From Lathyrus oleraceus (taxonomy: Eukaryota > Streptophyta > Magnoliopsida > Fabales > Fabaceae), in contig NC_066581.1 in assembly GCF_024323335.1 (NCBI RefSeq), forward strand, positions 293,270,536 to 293,334,535: DNA of 64,000 nucleotides, in the 5' to 3' direction. The notes under the pieces were generated by a model. That model saw only the letters and a list, made by a program, of their open reading frames with translations. It did no database searches and was not told the DNA's origin. The first letter of the stretch is position 1. Each line of letters starts with the position of its first letter. A program made the position numbers and the translations under genes. Positions 12,166 through 24,925 of the stretch are shown one piece after another.

Positions 12166-12530
12166 TCATGAAACAAAGTCACTCTGATACGTGGCACCGG
12201 CGTTTTGCTTCTCTGGAGGACAGTCTTCTCTCCATGGTAGCTCGCCTATAACGACATTGATATCCGACCCTGGCATTTCCTGACACGACCAGGCGAAGGT
12301 ATCCACATGCTCTTTCCACAGGGCTACCATTCTGCTTTCGACTCGCCTCTGAAACGGCCCCAATTTTCACTTCCGTTCTGACCTCAGCGGTACTTGGAAT
12401 AACAATCTCGAATCGCTCCTCGTGCGGCTGAATCACCTTCTCCTCTTATTTCAACATCCTGGCTAATTCCAGCAGATCACAATCTTCTTCGCCTTCTTCT
12501 TCGGCATGATAGATCGGATTGTCGAAGTCA
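12166..12530 (-). pseudogene. Pol linker between protease and reverse transcriptase
   Basis: The minus strand shows YDFDNPIYHAEEE, IQPHEERFEIVI and a segment with HVDTFAWSCQEMPGSDINVV, typical of the Tat/Ogre stretch just before reverse transcriptase. It has one stop and one frameshift. ECPPEKQ-like residues are joined almost directly to NAGATYQ near 12187-12200, which marks an internal deletion of the reverse transcriptase fingers and part of the palm. Confidence 0.72.
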
Positions 12531-12853
12531 TATGAGGTGTAACCAAATTGTTGTCAACGAGATCCGGAGAATATTGTTTCGCAGTCGGAACAAGACAAAA
12601 CTCAAGGAAAGAAAATGAAAACAAACATTGCCATTTTTATTTGTTTTAAAACTGCAAAAATAAATGAAAAACAGGGAGCACCGCTTTTAACTGAAAAATA
12701 TCCATTTATTTATGATGCAAAATGTTGCAAATATGAACATGAGGTGGCCCTTACAATGAACCATTACGTTTCGGGCAAAACGTATGGCTTTCATGCAAAT
12801 AAAACTGAAAACAGGAATATTACCCTTCCAGATGAGTGACAATGCTGATCTTT

Positions 12854-14113
12854 TTAGGCCTTCCAGCTTCCTGGTACGCATGATTTTATCCACGACTCCA
12901 GCTCGCGGTCGCTGTCAATCTCTTCACCCACTGTATAGGCGTGATCTGAATCTAGCATTCCAGCACTGACAAAGGTGAACGACGGACGACGTCCTCTGTT
13001 CTGCTCAGACGAGTCTTGACCTGGATGATAACCAATCCCAAACATATCCGCCTTTACCACAATGCCTATGATCTGTCCCCAGCCTGGGATCCCTCCATTT
13101 CTCACCACTTCCACCGCCTGTTTGCAAGAAGAAATGGACGGCTTTTTCTCTTTCTCAACACCAACGGCATTTTTCACCTTGATGGTTTCAGCTGCCAGAC
13201 TGGGTGCTTTACACCTTACATCATCCATTTCTACATTCATCATTCTCTGAGCTGTTTCCCTCATCATTACACACCCGTTTGTAGCGACAACCGCATAACA
13301 ATCATCACAACCAGGGAAATCTCCATTTTTCGTCGGGCGTTTTGGGACCACATACATGGGAATTCTTAACTGATCCTTCTCAGTCACCTCTACCCCTTTC
13401 TTGACCTTCGACATCATCTCCACTTTTACAGGACCATGCCTTGTCACGGGGTTAGCACTATCATCTGTCGTCGGTGCAAAATTGATTGCCCTAGAATCCA
13501 CCAAGTCCTGGACCACATGCTTAAAAGCTTTGCAATCCTCAACATGATGTCCGGGTGCCCCAGCATGGAACTCACACCTGACATTCTCATCATAACTGGC
13601 AACCCTCTGATCCGGTTTCCCTGGAACCAATATCCTCGGCTGCACCAACCCAATATCCTTCAACATTTTAAACAGCGAGGCGTAAGTCACAGGTGGCCTA
13701 TTGAAATGACGGTCTGTCGTCCTCCTTCTCACTTGGCCCACTGCTCTTTGTGTCCTCTGTTGAGGTGGTGGTTGCCGCTGTTGTGCAGATTGATTACTAG
13801 TAGGGATTGTTACCGTATCAGCATATGGGTGATAACGATCCTTACCGCGTTCTCTTTTGGCCTGCACACCACCTGATTCAACTTCCTTCTCAAGATGACC
13901 ATTGCCAGAGGACTTCTTTGCTACAGAGCCAGAGGGATTTGTTACTTCGGATGACGGAGCCTTTCCCTGAACTTTCTCTTCGATCATCCAGCCCTCAATC
14001 CTTTCCAATCTCTCGGCCATGGCTTTCTGCCCCAAGGCAAGCCCTTGCACAACACTGAACAAATCCCTCACCATCTCTTTCAGTTCGAGGATGTCGGCGT
14101 TGGGAGAATCCAT
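12854..14113 (-). pseudogene. Ogre-type gag remnant fused to pre-RT linker, capsid deleted
   Basis: I start it at MDSPNADILELKEMVRDLF (14113) because the upstream 26 codons look like leader sequence. The N-terminal coiled-coil-like part is about 45 residues. Near residue 90 after this start the sequence jumps to a proline/glutamine-rich stretch, followed by TYASLFKMLKDIGLVQPRIL and a CEFHAGAPGHHVEDCKAF motif, a CxxH-type knuckle usual in Tat/Ogre gag. The large capsid domain expected in between is absent. Further on the protease is also missing, and the tail resembles the glycine-rich GWGQ/GIGYHPG segment that normally follows protease. One open frame thus crosses at least two internal deletions. 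Confidence 0.75.
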
Positions 14114-15311
14114 CAGTTTGGATTTGTTGCCCCTAGCAGGATATCTGAGCAAACAAGCTATGCGCACCGGTTGACACCTACAAAACAGCAAATGGGTTAG
14201 TATGACTCACGCATGCACCATTTATCCATATGAGGAAGACTCTGTCCTTTGATTCTGGCTTCATCGAGACAGATAATATTTTGACATCCATATTCTGAAA
14301 TTCAAGATGTCTCTCAACCAGATTCTCAATCAATAATACTCCCCATATGGCTAGACATAGGTTCGATGCAGATGAATGCAAAATGAGAATGATGCAGATG
14401 TATGAATGCAATGCATTGCCATCCTCCAAGTCCTCTGATCATCTATTGCACTGGAGCCCGGTCTCTGAACCGATCACAACCATCTGAAGGAAAATATAAC
14501 CACAAATCCAACTCAAGGGTTCCGAAATAAACGGAAGACAGATACATCATCATCATCACCAAACAATCTCTGAGCAGATACCCATAACCATCTCTGAATC
14601 GGCCCGGGGAATCCTGAAATAAACGGATCCCCACTGATAAATAACACGGACAACACTCCGGCGTCTCGGAAATAAACGGCCATAAATCCGACTTATAAAT
14701 AGGACTCTGATCCACGGAACCATTAGTCACCATCAAAGTCACCATCTGAACATGCATCTGAAAGAATCACCCTCCCCTCACAGGTAAATTCTAATCAGGT
14801 CATCCTAAGGCGGATAATAGTCTCGACAATCGGGCAGAGATACTCAATGGGTTTGCCCTTTCGGGTGTGCCATTGTAGCTCTCCTGAGATCATCTAAACC
14901 AAAGATCCGGGAAATGATCGGTCACCAGAGTCAACAGCTCAAATGAAGTAACTCAACCAAAGTGGAGTACCCCACAGAGGAAAGCACTATCAAATGAACC
15001 TCGTCCGGCTTGTGGTACATCACGTTGCCAGGCACATGTTGACCTAAGGAGGCAACATGAGACCACACTAATCCTAGGTGTATACTCGGGCCTGGGTTTT
15101 AGCCCCACTCAGAACACCCACCCCAAAACAGAGGAACCACCTGCACAGAGGACGGCAACATGATAGTATGATGCATGCAAGTATTTATGCAAATATATAC
15201 AGTCAGAATAATAAATGCAATAAATAACAGCACAAGCAACCTAAACTATCCTAGAACGCTAGGAGAGACTCGCTTAGGGAAGATGGACCAGCACAGGTCA
15301 ACATCATGGTA
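14114..15311 (-). other. Untranslated leader of the Ogre-type element
   Basis: The segment between primer site and gag has no convincing coding frame. Phrases with AATAAACGG recur at about 14530, 14620 and 14670. Full-length Ogre elements often carry an extra reading frame upstream of gag; I see no trace of it here. Confidence 0.55.
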
Positions 15312-15327
15312 TAGTCCCCAGCAGCCA
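15312..15327 (-). promoter_or_regulatory. Degenerate primer binding site
   Basis: The minus strand reads TGGCTGCTGGGGACTA two bases after the LTR end. It looks like the TGGCGACTCTGCTGGGGAC site of Ogre/Tat elements (Arg tRNA, from family knowledge) with an internal loss of about six bases. Confidence 0.6.
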
Positions 15328-15483
15328 GCTGTCGCATCCGGGGAAAACAACCGGCGGGCTAAAACAAAACACAACACAGAGCCACCACCGTGCGTTATTT
15401 ATCCCAAAAGAGGGAAAGGAAACGCTCAGAGTAAACCTGGGAAAAGCAAGGTCTCGCGACCAAAGAGAAAGGGTAAGGGAGTC

Positions 15484-15512
15484 GGTTACGCAAGGGGAAG
15501 GTATTAGCACCC
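15484..15512 (-). promoter_or_regulatory. Conserved LTR box A, minus-strand Ogre copy
   Basis: Minus strand GGGTGCTAATACCTTCCC followed by TTGCGTAACC, 154 bp before the LTR 3' end. It matches 27751-27785 and, more loosely, 54006-54041 in other LTR families. Role unknown. Confidence 0.7.
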
Positions 15513-15650
15513 CTCACATCCGTCGTACTCGACGGGATCCACGCTCTAAAAGAAAGAAAAGGTTGCTAAACAAACATCACACACACACTCACCGAAGATA
15601 ACACAGGTGGGGTTAAGAGGAAGAGGGCTCGCTAGGACATCGCGTCCTAT

Positions 15651-15663
15651 GCCTACGTATCTC
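15651..15663 (-). promoter_or_regulatory. Conserved LTR box B, minus-strand Ogre copy
   Basis: Minus strand CGAGATACGTAGGC, about 140 bp upstream of box A in the sense of the element. It matches 27594-27610 and 54188-54200. Role unknown. Confidence 0.65.
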
Positions 15664-18600
15664 GTCTGAAACGAGAATCAGAGCTGCCGTAGTTCGGCTC
15701 ACGCACGCCAAACAAGACACACACACAAAAAGGCAAACATGGAACCCGAACGCCAATCGCTGGACTTACATCGGCTTCCGAACCAAACATACCCACACTG
15801 GAAACCAGATGCCACTTGATGGACTTATACCGGACTCCAAGCACACAACAAGAGGATACGGAATGCCAATGGCTGGGCTTACATCCGTCTCCTACACACA
15901 CAAGAACAAACAAACAACAAGTTACTAAGGAGTCGGGAACTCGAGCCTAGCAACTGTCAAGCAAACACACACAAAAAGAAAAAGGGTGCCCGGAGAGACC
16001 TCGCACGGTCTCCTGCCTACATACCTCATCTGGTATGAGGATCAGGGCGACGTAGTTCCCCTGAAAGGGAAAGAAATTCTAGCCAGAAACCAAGGGGAGA
16101 CACACTACTAGGGAGCTGTACTCGAGCCTAGTGTTATCATGCATCATTGCCCTATGTTGTGATTTCTATCCTACTTGCACAACAGCAAGCTAATCCTAAC
16201 CAGGAAGAACAAGCATGCAAGCATCAATCAAAATAAAACAAACATTTCAAGCAAATATTCACAAAGCACACACTATATCCAGTCAGAAGTGGGCTCAAAC
16301 AAAGGGTTCGACTGCCAAGGCAAGTCATCTGTACAAGGGTAGAGTTAGCTCTTAACCTTGCCATTGAGAGGCTAAGGTGAAGCTGATGAAAGGTGAGTGA
16401 AGATGAGACTTCACAGCTCTTATCCCTGGCCAGGGAGAGCTTCAGACAAAGGAGCGTGGGTCCAGAATGGAGGGACCCTTCTACACTCAAGACTCTGACT
16501 CGACTGTGCAACAGCACAAGATCTTGGGTTAATGTCCCAATGCATCAACACAGTGGTGTGAGCAGAGGGACGACTCAACAGAATAGCGGGGGATAGATTG
16601 CATATCCCTTGGGTTCCGCCAATTGCCTCATAGAGGTCTTTACCTGCTTGGCACAAAAGTAAACAATCACAAACATCGCCTCTTAAGGAGGACTTCAGAC
16701 AGTTGCCTGGCTAAATAACAAGCCAGGTCTTCCAGACTACATGGAGACAAGAGAGTCTACCTCAACTGGTTTATACAACCAAGCAGCAGCAAGCAAGTTC
16801 TTAAAGAACTAAAGCGACTTAATGTACCTGAAATCAATCAAGTATCATCAGTACTCAAACAAACCAACAGTAAACAGCAAATGTTAATCTGTACAGTCAA
16901 ACACAAGTTAATGCACACAAGTGCAAGCCATGAGCTCAAACTCAAGCATCAAACCCTACAACACAAAACCAATGTTAGTTTACACAATTCACAAGTCAAC
17001 TTAATTAACTTGAATTTTCCTCCTTAAGCCTTTTGCATCTTAACCTGAAAATCCAATTCAAAAGTGAGAAACAAGACCACTAGGCCAAGCCTAGGGTCCA
17101 AAGGAGATGAAAAATCCAAAACAGCAAGTGAAAATTATCCAAAATCACAATCAAACAATTCAAAAGCAAATGCAATTGGTCCCATGCTCATATCAATCAC
17201 CATTATCATTTTATGCACAAAATAGTATCAAACATGCAATTTGCAACTTCAAAAGACCAAACAGAAAGATCTCAATCAAATCCATATCAAACCAATTCAA
17301 TTAATTCCACAAAAATTCAAGTCTAAACAGAACCTATCCAATGAATAGCACATCAAATTTCAGCTCAATTGGACAAAAGGAAGTAGGTCAATGAAAATCA
17401 AGAAGTTCAGACAAGTTCAAGCAAGCCAACACATGGTATCCAAACAAACATCAACTTCCAAAAATCATAAAACAGTGACAACACATGATAAATGAATGGT
17501 ATCAAAACCACAATGACCTATAATGTGTCTACAATCCACATGTCAAATTTCACACTCATACAATCAATGATCAGAATTTCACAAATCAAATGGTAACATG
17601 TGTCACATGAAGTCACAAAAATGAGCCAACAGAGGAGAAAATCCCAATCAATTAGAAAATGCCATCAATAAATCCAGAGAAATTCACATGTTATCTCAAC
17701 ATACATATGATCATTCATACAAAATTTCAGCTCAATTCAACATCCCTAAGCCAGGCAAATAAAATCATGAAGTTTATCAAGCTTGGTGTGACACAAATTG
17801 TCACACCTCTAATCAAAAATTCATAACTCAATAACCAAGTATCCAAAGATTACAAACTCTACATCAAAATCACCATCAAAATGTCCAGAATATGTACAAA
17901 ACATTTCATCCATTTCTTTGAAAGCATCATCATTTTATGAAAGATATAGCAAAGCATGTACAAATATGACACATTCAATCAATCCCTAAGCATTTTAATT
18001 TTTTACACGTGCACAAAAATAATAAAAATCATGATTAAATTCTACACATCACAAGGATCATCATGAAAAAAATCTCACTCAATTTGGATAAAAAATGAGT
18101 TCTCTATGAATTTTTGAAGTTATGGCATCAAAATGTAAAATGAAAATGAAAAAGAAATGAAATAATATTAATAATTATGAACCAGTGGCATTTTTGTAAT
18201 ACTAAAGCGCCAGGCCAAAACGGCGTAGCATCCATTAATGCGCTGGCGTGCGCTCATTGGCTCATACTGGCGGTAAACACGAATTTGAACGCAGGCCAGG
18301 AAATTATGGATCAAACATGCAATTCATCACGTTCTTCACTATGAACAACCAGAAAATTCCAGAAAATTGGCAAGAACTTTTTCTCACCAAATGCAACAAT
18401 CCATATACCGTTAGAACCGTATCAACATGTACATCATGAATATGTAATTTACTTGACCTAATTCTCAACACACAAAGCAAATCGAACGAGAAAAGTTTGC
18501 ATATCAAAAGTTCAAAGCCAGATTTCTCTCATGATTCTCAACCAAATCAAAAACTATGAGCATCATGTTAATCTATGTTGAAAGCTCTACAAAATGCATA

Positions 18601-20281
18601 TCATGATTCACACAATAGAGGAATTCGAAAAAATCACCTTATGATGAAGCAGTGACGAATCTTTGAGTTTCCACGTGCCAAAGCCAAAAACAGATGATGA
18701 TTATGGATAAGGAAGTTGATTGGAATGATCAGCTTAGCTCGAAACAGCTCCAAGTGCAAGAATCATCAATTTGCCATTGTTGTGCTTGCTTGTGACAATC
18801 CCTATTCTTGAGGATTTTGGCATGGATTCAATGAAACAGTTCCACTATGATGATGATAGAAGATAGATCCAAGAAGAACGAACCAAATTGATGAAGATTT
18901 CTTAAAGAAATGTTGAAAAAAGTTTGTTGAAGTTTTGGAGAATTGTGAGAATTGGAGGGAAATTCAGTTATGATTCTTGAGAAATGTGATTGTGATTATG
19001 ATTCTGTTATGATTAACAACTTATACTCACTCCTTAATCCATTTCTTAATCTCAATTATCAAAATTGGAAGTGATTAGCACTAATGAGCTTTTGAGTGAA
19101 AGTCCAAAAATGACCTTGCCAAATTATGCACTATGACAGCAAATGACAGCTCAAACATGTTCTATTTGGCATTTGGAGTGTGTTGGAATTGGTCTCATGT
19201 GCATTGGCCTTGTAAATCTCAAATTCACTATCTCACACCAAAAATACAAAGGAAGTCACTTGAAAAATGACTTTTTGCCTTGACCATTTTTGATGAGTTT
19301 TGATTATGCAACATGAAAGTACATACGAAATGTGGTTTGCTCCAAGAAAAATCAACCAAATTGGACATTCCATGTGAAAGTTAGGCCACTTTGATTTTAG
19401 GCATTTTTGGAAAATGAATGGACCATAACTTGTCAACCATACATGGGAATTTCAAGTTCTTGGACTTTTTGGAAAGGTGAGAGCAAGATCTACAACTTTC
19501 ATGTTGAACAAAATTTCATTTGAAGCGTTTTTGGACATGTAACTTTGTGGTGAAAAACTTTCCATTTTTGGAAACTTCCATTACAAGTCACTTTCTATTT
19601 TTGGCAATTTTTTGACTGACTTTATTTTCTTCATTCTTGAGGTTTGAAATGCCAAATGAAACTTGTTTCAACATGAATGAAGTATATCCAACTCTCTCCC
19701 ACCTCCAAATCCCTAAAATCAAGCACAGTTGACCACAGTTGACTTTTTGACTGATAGATGAATTTGGCAATGCACTGATCAAGCTGAGCCCCAATCCTCT
19801 GATGAAATGGCTCAAGGATGAAACCCTAGCCTCCATAAGCTCAATACAATCACATGATGATCCCCATATCCATTATAGACCCCATCTCCATGCCATGCCC
19901 TGATTGGCCCAATGCAGATGATTAGGGTTGACCAGTGGTCAAAACCCTAATCTCAAGGTATCTGATCAATCTTCTTGAATCTTCTGGATGATAACAAGAC
20001 CATGATGATGATGATGTATCATTTCAACCAAGACAAAGACCAATCTCCTTGAGAATCACAAACCCTAATTTGAACCACCACCCTCAGATAGTTAGTGACC
20101 AGTCCAATGAGTGAAACCCTAGCTTGCACCTCCACCTCTTATCTTCTGACCAAGACTTGTGAGGATGACTTGCACAATGTAACCACATGATATGCAATAT
20201 GCAATGCCTAATGACCTAAAAAAATGAAATGTAATATGTTAGCTAGTCCCAAGAGAGGAGGGCAAATTTTGAGGTGTTACA

Positions 20282-21195
20282 ATAAGGTTCATGTACCACC
20301 AACCTTTTTTAATATGATTTCTGCTCCTTGGCCATTCTCAATGTGGGGCATTGACATGATCGGTATGATTGAACCCAAAGCTTCCAACGGACACCGTTTC
20401 ATTCTCGTGGCAATTGATTACTTCACCAAATGGGTGGAAGCAGCTTCGTATGCAAAGGGGACAAAGCAAGTGGTGGTCAGATTCATCAAAAATAATCTCA
20501 TTTGCCGATATGGCATTCCAAACAAGATCATCACTGACAATGGCTCCAATCTGAACAACAAAATGATGGATGAATTATGTGAAAGTTTCAGGATCGAGCA
20601 TCACAACTCTTCTCCTTACCGTCCCAAGATGAATGGGGCAGTTGAAGCTGCAAATAAGAATATCAAGAAGATCATTCAAAAGATGGTTGTTACCTACAAA
20701 GATTGGCATGAAATGCTGCCTTTTGCACTACACGGATATAGAACATCAGTCCGTACTTCAACTGGGGCAACCCCATTTTCACTTGTATACGGTATGGAAG
20801 CTGTGTTACCGATAGAGGTTGAAATTCCATCAATGAGGATACTAATGGAAACTCAGTTGTCAGAGGCTGAATGGTGCCAAAGCAGATACGATCAGTTGAA
20901 TTTGATTGAAGAAAAAAGAATGACTGCCTTGTGCCATGGACAGTTATATCAAAAGAGAATGAAACAGGCATTTGATAGGAAGGTTAAGCCGAGAGAATTC
21001 AAAGAGGGTGACCTTGTGCTCAAGAAGATGATACTATTTCACAATGATTCTAGGGGCAAGTGGACTCCTAACTATGAAGGACCCTATGTTGTCAAGAAAG
21101 CCTTCTCAGGCGGTGCTTTAATTCTTACAAACATGGATGGTGAAGAGCTTCCACGTCCCGTGAATACAGATGCAGTTAAGAAATACTTCGCCTAA
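20282..21195 (+). pseudogene. Ogre/Tat integrase, catalytic and C-terminal parts, truncated by insertion
   Basis: The frame enters from the inserted LTR with NKVHVPPTFFNMISAPWPFS, then MWGIDMIG, DYFTKWVEA, a GIPNKIITDNGSN stretch and NGAVEAANKNIKK. These give the Asp, Asp and Glu expected of the D,D35E core. The C-terminal part has GQLYQKRMKQAFDRKVK and GKWTPNYEGPYVVKKAFSGG, ending at a TAA at 21195. No stop interrupts the 300-odd codons, so this copy was cut by the insertion while still largely intact. The zinc-binding N-terminus and the rest of pol are on the far side of the insertion, outside the window. Integrase joins the cDNA to the genome in the nucleus. Confidence 0.9.
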
Positions 21196-24100
21196 AAAAT
21201 GAAAAGAACAGCTCGCTAAGTTGAAAACCCGAAAGGGCGGCTTAGGCAAAAATGAGCGTCTCGGTGGACTGAAAACCTGAAAGGGCGGTCCAAGCAGAAA
21301 TTAGAGACATAAAAAAACAAAGAGAATATTATCCCAGTAGATTGAAAACCCGAAAGGGCAATCTAGGCAAAAGTTAGGGATTTCAGGCAAGTAACTGCAT
21401 AACAGAGATAAGATCATTGAAGTATCAGAATATTTTCAACAGTTCTCCAACTTTCTCAAGGCTGCAATACAGGTCAAAAGTGGAAGAGAGAATGATGTCA
21501 TTGTAGTTCAACGTACCCTTTTTCCACGAAATTACCATTTTCCAATTTATAAAGATCTATGGAATCACGCTGTTGGCTGATTACCATCCTATCAAATCAA
21601 TTTGAGCCTTTTTATATTTCTTGGCACTCTTAATTTTTATTTCAATTTACGAAAGTTCTTTTACTTTGACAAGATATGTTTTGAAACAAAAGTTTTGAAT
21701 TAAAAACAGTTTTTGAAAAATATAAAGATTATTTATTTTGATTTGTGGACATCAATAAAAGGATTGAGACATGTGGTCCCAGTAATTCTGAAATCATGTG
21801 ATTCCAACTAGACATGTTCATATTACTATCCTTATATGTATATGATGAAAAAATCTCCACAGGTGTCTTGGCAGTAATATTTCTCCAGCAGAGGTTGTGA
21901 TTCTGGATATCCCCAGCTATGCTTCCTAGTTTTCCTCAAGAGATCATGCAAGAAATATTTCAAGAAGTTTATTCCCTTCACTTGGGGCATGAAGACTCCC
22001 CAGTTTAATTGATCATGAAGACTCCCCGGTTAATTGATCATGAAGACTTTGATCCAGGTTTTAAGTTACAGATTTGGCCTATGGGATTACTACAGGTATT
22101 TCCCCAGTAATTTATTAAGGCGGGATCAGCAATGTCCCCAGCAGAGGATGAGAAGGAAGATTTGATTTCCCTGAGCAGGAGTAATACAGAGGTCTCCATC
22201 CCTCAGCGAGTGAAGAAAGTTGATATTCAGAAACTACAGGGAATCTCCTGTTGTTCTCTGTCCATTCAATAGAAGGATATGTCTCCTCCTCAGTAATGTT
22301 TTGTAGTAAAAGAAGAGTGTGTTATGCATTTTAAGCAAATTCAAGAATTGCAGGATTTCTCCTGAAATCTCATTTATATTCAAAGGTCAGACATCACTGT
22401 TCCTCGGCAGAGTCTCCTAGAGGAAAGATCTCGTAACCAGATATCAGACACCATAATCCCCTGCAGAGTCTTCAGATACAGAAAGTCTCCATGATAATTA
22501 AAGCAAAAAAGTCAAGGATGGATTTCCCCTATATTCTTATTCCCTGGAAAGATGCCACCTATCCCCAGCGAACTTTATCCCCAGCGGAGTCTTCCAGAAG
22601 AATAATCCCTTCTGCATTATCAGCAAATTCAAGAATTGCAGGACTTCTCTTACAATATCATCTTATTTCCAGAGGATAACACCTTGTATCCCCAGCGGAG
22701 TCCTCAGAAAGGTCCAATCCTCATATACCTCACAAATTCAAGAACCACAGGGAATCTCCTGCATTTTTGAAGTAGAAGGCATCTCCATTCTTCTACGGAA
22801 TCCTCAGCAGAGACAGACTTTTAAAGAAACCTGGATATGGTGCTCTTGTACCAATTCCCCAGCAAGTCTTTGTACTACTCCCTAGCGAGTCTCAGTGCAA
22901 ATCTCCAGCAAGTCCTTATGCAGCTGTTAACATTTTTAGTTATTCCTAGTTTTGTCTGTCCATCATGCATTCATTACTAAATATTCATGCATATCTATGA
23001 CATATCATGCTTGCATTCATATGCACCTTGTTTCCTTGTTTATATTGTGGGTTGAGTCAATCTCTCCATATAGAGTATCCTCATAAGCAGCAAAATACCT
23101 TTTATTGGTCATGTTCCCCACAGAGATCTATGCCTCGTGGAAGATGGTTGTTTCAGTTGTAAATCCTGATGAGTTCATTCCTCTTCAGTTGAAGTCTTGT
23201 TTGACCGTTTCATTCTAGTTCTATCCTAGTTTGAACCTCGTGTCTCCAGATAAAGCTCAGAAATTGCCAGTAAAAGAAGGCAATAATATAGTCTTTGTGA
23301 CTCTCATTCAGTAAAACAGACATGACAGATATTGTGTCCAAGTCCTTTATACCTTCATCTTTGAGTTGGTACCCGTTACAAACTTGAGTTACCTACATCC
23401 ATGAGTGGTAACCTTTGTTATCCCTCGGATAAATTAATTACTATCTCCATCTATGAGTTGATAACATCCTCACAGAAAGTTCCATGGTTCTACCTGCAAC
23501 TTTGAGCTGGTAGCGTGCTTTCGTCTTTGAGTTTAGCACAGATTCCTTTTGATTCCACCTTCGTCTTTGAGTTGGTGAAGTACTTGCAACTTTGAGCTGG
23601 TAATATGCATTCATCTTTGAGTTAGCAAGATTTCTTTTGATTCCACCTTCGTCTTTGAGTTGGTGAAGTACCGTCATCTATGAGCTGGTAGTGTGCATTC
23701 ATCTTTGAGCTTGCACAGGTTTCTTTTGATTCCATCTTCGTCTTTGAGTTGATGGAATGCCTTCATCTATGAGTTAGGTACACTTTATCCTGTTACCTTC
23801 ATCTTTGAGCTGGTAACGTGCTTTCGTCTTTGAGTCAGCACAATTTTCTTATGTTTCCATCTCCGTCTTTGAGTTGATGGAGTACCTTCATCTATGATTT
23901 AGGTACATAGTGAGCCCTCATCTATGAGCTGGTAGTATGCATTCATCTTTGAGTTCGCACATTTTCCTGTGATTCCATCTTTGTCTTTGAGTTGATGGAG
24001 TACCTTCATCTATGAGTAGGGTATGTTTGACCCTTGTTGAACTGATAGTGTGCTTTCATCTTTGAGTCTGCACAGATAACTTCTGATTCCATCTTCGTCT

Positions 24101-24910
24101 TTGAGTTGATGGAGTACCTTCATCTATGAGTTAGGTACATTTTGTCCTTCCACCGTCATCTTTGAGTCGGTAATGATAAACATCTTCAGGAGAATATGTT
24201 CTAAATTCTTTTAAACACCTTTGTCAATGAATCGGTGGTTGCCTTCAACTTTGAGTCGGCATTTCTCTGTCTACCTCATCAATGAGTTGGTAGTGTGCAT
24301 TCAACTGTAAGTCTGCACAATGATCCTTAGATCTGATTCTTCATCTACACCATCATCAATGAGTTGGAATTTGATTTCCCTAGCAGTGTTATTATCAATC
24401 TTTTGAAGCTTGCCTTCAACTTTGAGTTGGCATGTCCTGTTTACCTCATCAATGAGTGGGTAGTGAGCTGTCAACCATGAGTTAACGCAGTTCGATTCTT
24501 ATTATGCCCTTGTTATACCTTCATCCTTGAGTTGGTATTCATCTTTTCTGTTATCTCCATCTTTGAGTTGGTAATGTACTGTCACATCAATACTCTTGTT
24601 ATATTGATCTTTTCCCACTTTCATCTATGAGATAGTGATGTATCGTCAACATTGAGTCGATATCTCTTTTCCTCCTATTTTCCATCTATGAATAGGTAGT
24701 GAATCTTCCCCAGCTGAGTATTCTCAGTGTTTACCTTCATGCATTGAGTCGGTGTATGTCCTTCCCCAGTAGAGTTTGCACTCATGTGTCTCTGTGTCTG
24801 TCTGTCTTTTGCATCATGCATACATGCATTTGCGGTCAAATTTTGTGGCGTTTGTCATATTTAATTACCTTACGCCATTCGATAGCCTCCGGCTATCTGG
24901 CCTAAGTTAA
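21196..24910 (+). other. Non-coding 3' spacer of the plus-strand Ogre-type element
   Basis: No protein domain seen. Three diverged tandem phrases follow integrase: GAAAACCCGAAAGGGCGG-like at about 21223, 21269 and 21341. From about 21850 to 22910 phrases such as CCCCAGCGGAGTC recur. From about 23350 to 24720 CTTTGAGTTGGT-like phrases recur dozens of times. This matches the spacer of the minus-strand element in position and style. Confidence 0.75.
23350..24720. repeat. Imperfect tandem repeats built on TTCATCTTTGAGTTGGTA
   Basis: Variants such as TTCGTCTTTGAGTTGGTG, TTCATCTATGAGCTGGTA and TTCAACTTTGAGTCGGCA recur about every 30-60 bp with variable linkers. They look like an old, diverged array. 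Confidence 0.85.
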
Positions 24911-24925
24911 TTAAATAGGGGCATC
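24911..24925 (+). promoter_or_regulatory. Polypurine tract
   Basis: TTAAATAGGGGCATC directly precedes the LTR start TGTCGCACCCC. It corresponds to the tract at 7566-7578 of the other Ogre-type element. Confidence 0.8.

Larger units (their letters stand above)
4055..20281 (-). mobile_element. Ogre/Tat-type Ty3/gypsy element, deletion derivative
   Basis: The element is on the minus strand with long direct repeats at 4055-7565 and 15330-20281, a primer site at 15312-15327, gag-type sequence at 12854-14113, pieces of pol at 10639-12530 and a polypurine tract at 7566-7578. The left LTR is cut at 4054 by the Tekay element, so its far part lies outside the window. The right boundary falls inside an integrase frame of another element on the plus strand. 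The capsid region, protease, reverse transcriptase fingers and integrase core are missing, so the element cannot encode its own mobility. Confidence 0.9.
15330..20281 (-). repeat. 5' LTR of the minus-strand Ogre-type element (4952 bp)
   Basis: The plus strand begins TGTCGCATCC next to the primer site and ends GAGGTGTTACA at 20281. The part 16772-20281 is repeated at 4055-7565; the part 15330-16771 has no copy in the window because that side of the other LTR lies beyond the Tekay insertion. The length of about 5 kb fits Ogre LTRs. Short recurring phrases (GCCTACGTATCTCGTC at 15651 and GCCTACATACCTCATC at 16015) show internal duplication. Confidence 0.85.

Noticed and set aside
15304..15510. 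Short frame next to the primer site as the extra ORF known from Ogre elements
   Set aside because: It spans the LTR boundary and primer site, is only 68 codons, and shows no recognisable domain.
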